A stretch of 7,087 bases of DNA from Armatimonadetes bacterium RBG_19FT_COMBO_69_19 (GTDB lineage Bacteria > Sysuimicrobiota > Sysuimicrobiia > Sysuimicrobiales > Kaftiobacteriaceae). The DNA lies in contig MENB01000111.1 in the NCBI GenBank assembly GCA_001768125.1, positions 1 to 7,087 on the forward strand. The letters run 5' to 3'. Under the pieces are notes generated by a model. That model saw only the letters and a program-made list of their open reading frames with translations, did no database searches and had not been told where the DNA came from. Of this stretch, positions 1-4,926 are shown piece by piece (within the stretch, counting starts at the first letter, position 1; every line of letters begins with the position of its first letter). The position numbers and the translations under genes are program-made.

Positions 1-281
1 AGGGTCGGCATCGCCCCGTCGTACACGGCGCCGCAGGCGGCGACGTATCCGACCCAGTATAGGAGGGCGGCATCGCGGTGGTCCGCGCGGCGCTGCGCGA
101 GCCCGTAGGGGTCCGGCAGGGCGCGGGGACGCCTGTCCCGACGAAGCGCCTGCGTCACGGTGTACACCGGGAGCGAATGCTTCTCGGCGATCTGTGCTGG
201 AGCGAGGCCCGCGGCAAAATCCGACTGGATGTGATAGAGGAGAACGGGATCCCGCCGCGGGGACGGGCGGGTAGAGGCCAT
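1..281 (-). CDS. Partial helix-turn-helix protein with LAGLIDADG-like segment (C-terminus beyond left edge)
   Basis: The reading frame opens at the ATG at 281 on the minus strand and stays open to the left edge (93 codons visible), so it is 3'-truncated by the window. Residues about 14-50 look like a helix-turn-helix: GLAPAQIAEKHSLPVYTV followed by QALRR, the pattern of recombinase/homeodomain-like HTHs that precede homing-endonuclease-type domains. Residues 75-87 (YWVGYVAACGAVY) match the YWLGFLAADGxV form of a LAGLIDADG helix, and the following residues fit the start of the DNA-contacting strand. The position that normally holds the catalytic Asp is Cys83 (codon at 33-35). The protein may therefore be a DNA-binding regulator derived from a LAGLIDADG fold, as WhiA is, or a decayed homing endonuclease. 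It lies 44 bp downstream of the oxidase gene on the same strand but has its own promoter-like sequence. The HTH is reasonably clear; the LAGLIDADG assignment rests on one motif. Confidence 0.6.
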   Translation of the reverse strand, partial: MASTRPSPRRDPVLLYHIQSDFAAGLAPAQIAEKHSLPVYTVTQALRRDRRPRALPDPYGLAQRRADHRDAALLYWVGYVAACGAVYDGAMPT

Positions 282-288
282 TAAACCT

Positions 289-297
289 ACTATAGCA
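289..297 (-). promoter_or_regulatory. Extended -10 promoter, probably leaderless, for the HTH gene
   Basis: On the minus strand this reads TGCTATAGT, a TATAGT -10 box (one mismatch to TATAAT) with the extended TG dinucleotide. Seven bases separate it from the ATG at 281, so initiation at the usual distance would fall at or next to the start codon. No convincing -35 is seen at 17 bp, as expected for an extended -10. The only Shine-Dalgarno-like sequence is AGG placed very close to the start. A leaderless transcript is inferred. Confidence 0.45.
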
Positions 298-325
298 CAT
301 CGCGGGCTCCGACGGTATCGCCGCC

Positions 326-1498
326 TCAGCCGGGCGCGGCCCCTGGCCGTCTTGGAGCCCTCGTGGAGAACCGGGCGAGCTGAAAGAGCTCGATGGGGTG
401 GCGGGTGTGGCCGTAGGTGGCCAACTCCGCCAGGATCTCCCCCACGACCGGGGCAAACTTGAAGCCGTGCCCGGAGAACCCGCAGGCCAGGATGACCTGG
501 GGATGGCGGGGGTGGCGGTCGATGATGAAATGGCCGTCGGGCGTGTTCGTGTACATGCAGGTCACCGCCTGCAGGAGGTCTCCGTTCAGCCCGGGCAGCG
601 TGCCGGCCAGGATGTCCCGCATGCGGTGGACCTCCTCAGGGGTGACATCCCGGCGGATCGTCTCGGGGGTGCAGAACTCCCCGCTGTGGTGGTGGGCCAC
701 CTTGACCCCGTCTCGCCCGACCTGGGGGAACCCGTAGATGAAGCCCTCCCGGCGGTACTCGTAGATGTAGATGGGCAGGCGGTCGGGGGCGAACGGCGCC
801 GCCTCCGAGGGCTGGAACCAGTACATGACGTTGCGCTCGACGCGCAGCGGCAGCCCCAGGTCAGACAGGATGGGTCCAGCCCAGGGGCCCGCCGTGACGA
901 TCAGGCGGTCGGCGGTGTAGCGGTCTTTGTCGGTCCGCACTTCGACCCCGCCGTCCCGCGGCTGCCAGGCCAGGACGCGCTCCTCCATCTTCAGCTCGGC
1001 TCCGCTCCGCGAGGCGCCCCGGAGGTGGGCCAGCACGCCATATTCAGGGAAGAGCACCCCGGCGCGAGGCTCCCACACCGCGACCGTCTCGTCCTTCACC
1101 GCGAAAGCCGGGTACCGCCGCCGCACCTCGCGGCTGGTAAGCAACTCGTGTGGGAGGTGGTGGGTCCGCGCGCTCGCCAGGGCGCCCTGGACGAGGATGC
1201 CGTCCTCCGGACCGATCATCAATCCTCCCGTCGGGAGGAGGAGGCGCGAGCCGCCCTCGGTCTGGAGGGTCCCCCAGAGGTCATACGCGCGCTGGAGGAG
1301 AGGGACGTAGTCCGGATGTTCGAAGTAGGCCTCGCGGATGATGCGCGAGCGCCCGTGCGAGGAACCCCGGTCATGGGCCGCGGTGTACTGCTCGATGCCG
1401 AGCACACGCCGTCCGCGTCGGGCGAGGTGGTACGCGGCGGCGCTCCCCATGGCGCCCAGGCCGAGGACGACGGCGTCGACGTGATTGAACTTATCCAT
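326..1498 (-). CDS. solA: FAD-dependent monomeric sarcosine / N-methyl-L-tryptophan oxidase family protein
   Basis: This 390-residue flavoprotein belongs to the MSOX/MTOX (DAO) family, which oxidatively demethylates secondary N-methyl amino acids to the amino acid, formaldehyde and H2O2 in the cytoplasm. Visible signatures are the Rossmann dinucleotide motif GLGAMG (13-18), with E36 as the expected ribose ligand; the family block GSSHGRSRIIREAYFE (45-60); TAGPWAG (202-208); CMYTNTPDGHF (314-324), whose Cys314 matches the Cys that binds FAD covalently in MSOX; and ACGFSGHGFK (338-347). Length is normal for the family (about 370-390). The ATG at 1498 is the only start giving a complete Rossmann strand, and it has no Shine-Dalgarno sequence upstream. 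The gene diverges from the helicase across 70 bp. The substrate cannot be settled from sequence: sarcosine, N-methyltryptophan or another N-methylated or cyclic amino acid are all possible, so the symbol marks the family only. Confidence 0.88.
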   Translation of the reverse strand: MDKFNHVDAVVLGLGAMGSAAAYHLARRGRRVLGIEQYTAAHDRGSSHGRSRIIREAYFEHPDYVPLLQRAYDLWGTLQTEGGSRLLLPTGGLMIGPEDGILVQGALASARTHHLPHELLTSREVRRRYPAFAVKDETVAVWEPRAGVLFPEYGVLAHLRGASRSGAELKMEERVLAWQPRDGGVEVRTDKDRYTADRLIVTAGPWAGPILSDLGLPLRVERNVMYWFQPSEAAPFAPDRLPIYIYEYRREGFIYGFPQVGRDGVKVAHHHSGEFCTPETIRRDVTPEEVHRMRDILAGTLPGLNGDLLQAVTCMYTNTPDGHFIIDRHPRHPQVILACGFSGHGFKFAPVVGEILAELATYGHTRHPIELFQLARFSTRAPRRPGAAPG

Positions 1499-1568
1499 CG
1501 ATAATTAACTTAACGCAGCGCGCAGCCTCGCTGGCGCTGCGGACACCGCTACGCTATCATAGACGCAC
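1499..1568. promoter_or_regulatory. Divergent promoter region with inverted repeat between oxidase and helicase
   Basis: Both genes must start transcription in these 70 bp. On the plus strand TATCAT (1555-1560) is a -10-like box eight bases before the helicase ATG. On the minus strand TAAGTT (1507-1512) lies eight bases before the oxidase ATG. Neither start codon has a ribosome binding site, so both messages may be leaderless. Between the boxes is an inverted repeat: CGCAGCGC (1514-1521) pairs with GCGCTGCG (1534-1541), and after a one-base bulge CAGC (1523-1526) pairs with GCTG (1530-1533). It overlaps the spacer and -35 positions of both putative promoters, a placement suited to a shared operator. 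No convincing -35 element is seen on either strand. The promoter boxes are inferred; the repeat is directly visible. Confidence 0.45.
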
Positions 1569-3824
1569 ATGGCGCGATCCCGACTTGCCGTCCGACAGAC
1601 CATTCGACGTCCCACCTCCGGTAAGCTTCGCGCGATCCTCGAAGACGTCGGGACACCCCCGGCGGCCCCGTTCGTCCCCGCGCCCTTCCAGGAAGCCGCC
1701 CTCGCCGCCGTGCGCCTGGGTGATGTCCTCGTCTCGGCGCCGACCGGGAGCGGGAAGACCTGGATCGCGGAGCAGGCGATGGCGGAGCTCCTCGCACAGG
1801 GGAAGACCGCCTGGTACACGACACCGCTCAAGGCCCTCTCCAACCAGAAATTCCATCGGTTCGGTGGCCTCTACGGCACGGACGCCGTCGGATTGCTCAC
1901 CGGCGAGCGCCGCATCAATGCCCAGGCCCCGATCGTCGTCGCCACGACCGAGATCCTGCGCAACGCGCTGTACGGCACGTCCACGGTGCCGGACCTCATC
2001 GTGCTGGACGAGGCCCACTACCTGTCCGATCCGGAGCGGGGCACGGCCTGGGAAGAGATCCTCATGCTCGCCCCGAAGCGCAGCCGTCTGCTGCTGCTCT
2101 CGGCCACCTTCCCGAACGCCGACGTCATCGCCTCCTGGCTCACCGAGGTGCGCGGGACGCGGCCGGACGTGATCGTCGAGCAGCTGCGCCCGGTGCCGAT
2201 GCGCTACATCTTGTCCGACGGCCGCGGGCGCCTCATCCCGTCGGATGCGCTGGGCCATCTCCCGCCCGGAGGGCGCGGACCGGGGTGGCTCCAGGCGCTG
2301 CTGCGCGATCTGGAGCACTACAGCCTGCTGCCGGTGATCCTGTTCTATCCCTCGCGCCGCGGATGCGACGAGGCTGCGCGCGAGCTGTCGTCGCTGCGCG
2401 CCTTCGGCCCCGAGCTGCGCGCCGCGGCCATGGCGCGGTGGGAGAAGGACTACCCGGTGCTCCGTGCGCATCAGTTCCGCAGCGCCGTGATCGACTCCGG
2501 CATCGCGCCGCATCACGCCGGACATACCACTGCCTGGCGCCTCGCCGTGGAAGATCTGCTCGGCCGGGGGCTCATTCGCGCCGTGTGCGCGACCACGACC
2601 CTCGCCAGCGGCCTCGACGTGCCCGCGCGCACCGTGGCGCTGTCCACGCTGGTCCGCAACAGCCCCGAAGGCCCGGTCGTCCTCACCCCGACCGAGTTCC
2701 ACCAGATGTCCGGGCGGGCGGGGCGGCGGGGCAAGGACACGATCGGCGTCGTCGTCCTGCCCGCGACCTCGCGCGAAGAAGCGCGCGAAGGGCTGGCCCT
2801 GATCGACGCCGAGCCCGAGCCCGTCACGTCGTCGTTCACGCCGGGCTACATCCAGGTGCTGAACCTCCTCCGCCGCTCGAGCCTGCAGGAGGCGCAGCGC
2901 GAGCTCAACCGCTCGCTGGCGGCCTATGAGCGCCGTGAGGAAGTCACCCGCCTGCGCCAGGCCATTGGCTCCATCCCGCCTGACGAACTCATCGAGCGGC
3001 CCTGCGACGACCGCCTAGTCACCCGGGGCCGGTACGAGCGGATGCTGGACCGCGTGGCGAAGATGCGGCGGCGGGACGCGCACGTTCCTCCGGAAGAGAT
3101 CACCGCGCTGCAGGCGGAGATCACCTCGTGGCCGTGTGCCACCTGCCCGGTGGAGCAGCGGTGCCTGGCGAGCATCGAAGCCCTCCGGGGGCGGGAGTTC
3201 CGGCGGTCGTCGCTGCGGCAGGCGCTCCACGCCGTCGAAGGCACACTGCTGGATGAGTTCGGACGCCACGCCGCCGTGCTGCGCCAGCTGGGCTATCTCG
3301 ATCCCGAGCACCGCCTGACCGCCGACGGGCAGTGGGCGGCCGAGCTGCGCCACCCGCGGATGCTGATGCTGGCCGAGGCGGTACGGCGCAGCCTCATCGG
3401 CGCCTCGACCGCGGCCTGGGCCGGCGTGGGGGGAGCGCTCGCCACTGAGCGCGCCCCGCGGCGGGGCGGAGAGGCAGGGCTGCAGTCGCTCGCGCGCCTG
3501 GCGAAGGAACTGGCCGATCTGGAGCGCCGGCAGACGCTGCGCCCCGATGAGGTCGTCCTGCAGTTCGAGCCCGAATGGGATCCCATCTCACGGCGGCGGA
3601 TCCCGTCCCCCGCCGACCGGCGGGCGGATGCGGTCGTCGCCTGGATGCGCGGGGCGGACTGGGTGCATCTCACCCGCGAGAGCCAGGCCGAGGAGGGCGA
3701 CCTCCAGCGCATCATCCTGCAGGCGGCGGAGGTCCTCATGCAGCTCGAGGGTCTGCCGTTCCCCGACGTTCGCGCGGCCGCGCGCGATGCGAGGATGCGG
3801 TTGCTCCGGCCTCCGGTCGTCTGA
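1569..3824 (+). CDS. Ski2/Mtr4/HelY-like superfamily 2 DEAH-box helicase
   Basis: This 751-residue ATP-dependent nucleic-acid helicase has the Ski2-like SF2 motifs in order: upstream PFQEAAL (39-45), Walker A APTGSGKT (57-64), Ia TPLKAL (85-90), Ib region VATTEILRN (124-132), II DEAH (147-150), III SAT (178-180), a GIAPHHAGH block (311-319), V ATTTLASGLDVPA (341-353) and VI QMSGRAGRRG (379-388). The post-core SSFTPGYIQVLNLL (421-434) and the C-terminal EEGDLQRIILQAAEVLMQL (708-726) match the regions flanking and ending DSHCT-type C-termini. A Cys cluster (C479, C523, C526, C532) sits between them and recalls the PCHxC segment of actinobacterial HelY; metal binding is possible. Family members unwind RNA or DNA duplexes, and the HelY role is poorly defined. 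The start at 1569 has no Shine-Dalgarno sequence and follows a -10-like box by eight bases, suggesting a leaderless mRNA. A 78-bp gap to the next same-strand gene allows cotranscription. Confidence 0.93.
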   Translation: MARSRLAVRQTIRRPTSGKLRAILEDVGTPPAAPFVPAPFQEAALAAVRLGDVLVSAPTGSGKTWIAEQAMAELLAQGKTAWYTTPLKALSNQKFHRFGGLYGTDAVGLLTGERRINAQAPIVVATTEILRNALYGTSTVPDLIVLDEAHYLSDPERGTAWEEILMLAPKRSRLLLLSATFPNADVIASWLTEVRGTRPDVIVEQLRPVPMRYILSDGRGRLIPSDALGHLPPGGRGPGWLQALLRDLEHYSLLPVILFYPSRRGCDEAARELSSLRAFGPELRAAAMARWEKDYPVLRAHQFRSAVIDSGIAPHHAGHTTAWRLAVEDLLGRGLIRAVCATTTLASGLDVPARTVALSTLVRNSPEGPVVLTPTEFHQMSGRAGRRGKDTIGVVVLPATSREEAREGLALIDAEPEPVTSSFTPGYIQVLNLLRRSSLQEAQRELNRSLAAYERREEVTRLRQAIGSIPPDELIERPCDDRLVTRGRYERMLDRVAKMRRRDAHVPPEEITALQAEITSWPCATCPVEQRCLASIEALRGREFRRSSLRQALHAVEGTLLDEFGRHAAVLRQLGYLDPEHRLTADGQWAAELRHPRMLMLAEAVRRSLIGASTAAWAGVGGALATERAPRRGGEAGLQSLARLAKELADLERRQTLRPDEVVLQFEPEWDPISRRRIPSPADRRADAVVAWMRGADWVHLTRESQAEEGDLQRIILQAAEVLMQLEGLPFPDVRAAARDARMRLLRPPVV

Positions 3825-3854
3825 GGCCGTTCGTTCGGCAGGAAGCTTCCCCCG

Positions 3855-3882
3855 CCGTACCTAATCCGTACCCACCCATACC
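3855..3882 (+). repeat. Three helically phased CCGTACC-type repeats upstream of the ImmA-like gene
   Basis: CCGTACC begins at 3855, again at 3866, and as CCATACC at 3876. Spacings of 11 and 10 bp put all three on about the same face of the helix. They lie in the 78-bp gap between helicase and metallopeptidase genes, just ahead of the GGAG ribosome binding site at 3891-3894. Phased short repeats can be binding sites for a regulator that binds cooperatively, but chance in a C-rich stretch is also possible. Confidence 0.35.
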
Positions 3883-3902
3883 CCCTACGTGGAGTCGAGC
3901 GC

Positions 3903-4643
3903 GTGCGGTCCTGCCCGGTTTGTGAGTCGGAGATGGCGCCGCGATTCGGCAGCGAGTGCGAGCCGCCGATCGCCTGGTCGTGTCCGGAGTGCGGCCTCTT
4001 TCAGCTGGAGACCGGGGGCCGGCCGTTCAGTCAGGAAGAGGAAGCCGCAGTCGCCTCGCTCGGGCCTGCCGCCCCGGTCGCACGGCGACAGCTCTCCGCG
4101 CGCAGCCCGAAGGCCGCTTCGCAGGCGCGGGAACTCCTCGCGACGTTCCGCCCTGACGTTCCCGTGGACGTCGAGGGGCTGGCGGAGCGGATCGGGTATC
4201 CGGTCCGCTGGCGCGCGCTGCCGCGTCATCAGCGGGGCGGCATCGAGGGCGGTCCGGAGCGTCGTCTCCTCGTGCTCAATCGCGACTACCCGTTCCACAA
4301 CGACGCCGAGCGGCGCTGGGCGGTGGCCGAAGAGCTCGGCCACGCCGTGCTGGGTCACAGCGCGCTCGTGGCGAGCGACGAGCCGGGGCACGCCCGGGGC
4401 ATGCTCGAGCCCGGACGGGCGGCCCAGGAGCGCGACGCCCGCGCCTTCGCCGCGGAGTTGCTCATGCCGGCCGGCTCGGTCCGTCGGGGATTCGAGCGCG
4501 AGCAGTCGATCATCCTGCGCGCGCTGGGGTCCGACGAGCGCGCCCAGGCGGTGCGCACCGTGATCGCCGGCCTGGCCCGCGAGTTCCGCGTCTCGCCGCA
4601 GGCGATGCGGATCCGGCTGGCCGAACTCGAGCTGCTGCACTAG
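3903..4643 (+). CDS. Zinc-ribbon ImmA/IrrE-type metallopeptidase-like protein with altered HExxH
   Basis: The 246-residue protein starts at a GTG, with GGAG at 3891-3894 eight bases upstream. Residues 4-30 carry two CxxC pairs (CPVC 4-7, CPEC 27-30), a zinc ribbon. A low-complexity linker (about 40-85) leads to an ImmA/IrrE (DUF955) domain: VDVEGLAERIGYPV (88-101), the helix AVAEELGHAVLGH (140-152), the ERDARAFAAELLMP block (176-189) and the terminal LAREFRVSPQAMRIRLAELELL (224-245). Active relatives use HExxH with a downstream acidic or His ligand. Here the first His is Glu143 (GAA at 4329-4331), while Glu144, His147, His152 and Glu176 remain. Zinc binding could be lost or rearranged, so catalysis is uncertain. 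Family members cleave repressors (ImmA) or control stress responses (IrrE), usually with an XRE-type HTH fused or adjacent; none is seen here, and the zinc ribbon may take over target recognition. The fold is fairly sure; the function is unknown. Confidence 0.82.
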   Translation: MRSCPVCESEMAPRFGSECEPPIAWSCPECGLFQLETGGRPFSQEEEAAVASLGPAAPVARRQLSARSPKAASQARELLATFRPDVPVDVEGLAERIGYPVRWRALPRHQRGGIEGGPERRLLVLNRDYPFHNDAERRWAVAEELGHAVLGHSALVASDEPGHARGMLEPGRAAQERDARAFAAELLMPAGSVRRGFEREQSIILRALGSDERAQAVRTVIAGLAREFRVSPQAMRIRLAELELLH

Positions 4644-4671
4644 GGAGCCGCCGGACGCCCGCGGTCCCAGT

Positions 4672-4700
4672 TTGACTTCGGCGCTGAAGTGTGATACCGT
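4672..4700 (+). promoter_or_regulatory. Sigma70-type promoter of the acetyltransferase operon leader
   Basis: TTGACT (4672-4677) matches five of six -35 bases. Exactly 17 bp later is TACCGT (4695-4700), a TAnnnT -10 box preceded by the extended TG (4692-4693 then A4694). Initiation is expected near 4706-4708, about 220 nt before the first acetyltransferase start codon. It is the best-formed promoter in the window and sits 28 bp after the stop of the preceding gene. Confidence 0.65.
4675..4690 (+). promoter_or_regulatory. Operator-like palindrome inside the promoter spacer
   Basis: ACTTCGGCGCTGAAGT is a 16-bp palindrome with only one non-complementary pair (G4680 against T4685). It starts within the -35 hexamer and fills most of the spacer before the -10 box. 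A dimeric repressor bound here would block RNA polymerase. The cognate regulator is not identifiable; the left-edge HTH protein is a candidate only by proximity. Confidence 0.45.
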
Positions 4701-4731
4701 CGACAGCGTTTTCGAGGGGCAGGTGACGTCC

Positions 4732-4833
4732 ATGATGAGCATCTTCCAGGAGCTCGCCGCGCGCCGTTCCGGTTCACTGCAGGACCGGCTCTGCGCCCAT
4801 GGGCGTCCCACCGTGAGAGGCGTACCCGTGTAG
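4732..4833 (+). CDS. Small ORF (33 aa), putative leader peptide
   Basis: An ATG at 4732 (followed by a second ATG) opens a 33-codon frame ending at TAG 4831-4833. AGGTG (4721-4725) lies six bases upstream at ideal ribosome-binding distance, and the predicted promoter start is only about 25 bases further up. The peptide begins MMSIFQELAARRSGSLQ, contains five Arg and one Cys, and has no signal sequence, membrane segment or recognised family. Its codons 19-22 (Arg-Leu-Cys-Ala) coincide with the 10-base segment repeated in the downstream terminator hairpin. Codon 29 is AGA, likely rare in such GC-rich DNA. Promoter, ribosome binding site and overlap with regulatory RNA segments point to a cis-acting leader peptide rather than a stand-alone product. 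No run of a single amino acid reveals what would make ribosomes pause. Confidence 0.5.
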   Translation: MMSIFQELAARRSGSLQDRLCAHGRPTVRGVPV

Positions 4834-4871
4834 GTCTCCCCCGGATTCTCGACGCTGATGAGGCGCAGAGC
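4788..4871 (+). promoter_or_regulatory. Candidate antiterminator pairing in the operon leader
   Basis: GCTCTGCGCC at 4788-4797, inside the small ORF, is an exact copy of the first ten bases of the terminator's 3' arm (4880-4889). It is therefore perfectly complementary to GGCGCAGAGC at 4862-4871 in the terminator's 5' arm. The two pairings exclude each other, as in regions 2:3 and 3:4 of an amino-acid attenuator. Translation through the small ORF would mask 4788-4797 and favour the terminator, whereas early stalling or no translation would favour read-through. Complementarity is seen directly; regulation is inferred. A local palindrome CGCCCATGGGCG (4794-4805) could also compete. Confidence 0.5.
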
Positions 4872-4923
4872 GGCAGTGAGCTCTGCGCCTCCTGCTTTTC
4901 ATACGAATCTGGTGGAGGGAGAC
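4834..4923 (+). promoter_or_regulatory. Anti-Shine-Dalgarno segment pairing with the acetyltransferase ribosome binding site
   Basis: GTCTCCC (4834-4840), directly after the small ORF's stop codon, is perfectly complementary to GGGAGAC (4917-4923), which contains part of the ribosome binding site for the ATG at 4927. The pairing would enclose the terminator hairpin and hide the site. A ribosome terminating on the small ORF would cover 4834-4840 and release it. Seven base pairs over a long loop is modest, so this may be incidental. Confidence 0.35.
4860..4899 (+). terminator. Terminator-like hairpin (attenuator) upstream of the acetyltransferase operon
   Basis: GAGGCGCAGAGC (4860-4871) and GCTCTGCGCCTC (4880-4891) form a perfect 12-bp GC-rich stem with an 8-base loop. 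CTGC and then four T residues (4896-4899) follow. It lies between a good promoter and the operon's first gene, so if it terminates it acts as an attenuator. The short T tract, set four bases off the stem, makes it weaker than a textbook intrinsic terminator; it may instead be a regulatory RNA stem. Confidence 0.6.
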
Positions 4924-4926
4924 ACG

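Noticed and set aside
78..284. Plus-strand open frame of 68 codons at the left edge
   Set aside because: The opposite strand carries a recognisable HTH and LAGLIDADG-like segment with its own promoter; the plus frame has no motif.
282..325. Terminator for the oxidase gene on the minus strand
   Set aside because: No stable inverted repeat with a T tract could be found in these 44 bases.
398..1504. Long plus-strand open frame of 368 codons opposite the oxidase gene
   Set aside because: It is fully antisense to a well-recognised oxidase, its translation is low-complexity with no domain pattern, and it lacks a ribosome binding site; long antisense frames are expected in GC-rich genes.
1557..2702. 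Minus-strand open frame of 381 codons opposite the helicase
   Set aside because: It lies over the conserved helicase motifs, and its translation is rich in Arg, Gly, Ala and Glu without recognisable motifs.
3822..3850. Possible terminator after the helicase (GCCG...CGGC and the palindrome GGAAGCTTCC)
   Set aside because: The stems are only 4-5 bp and no T tract follows; transcription may continue into the next gene.
3885..4811. Minus-strand open frame of 308 codons opposite the ImmA-like gene
   Set aside because: The zinc ribbon and LLMP-type motifs on the plus strand are convincing; the antisense translation shows no family pattern.
4858..4926. Upstream in-frame start for the first acetyltransferase (23 extra residues)
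   Set aside because: It has no ribosome binding site, the extension would encode the terminator-like hairpin, and the ATG at 4927 has a strong site and gives a protein of the same length as its paralogue.
4700..4926. Known riboswitch or T-box in the leader
   Set aside because: I looked for T-box (AGGGTGGNACCGCG-like), guanidine, SAM and glycine consensus blocks and recognised none; a covariance-model search would be needed to exclude divergent forms.
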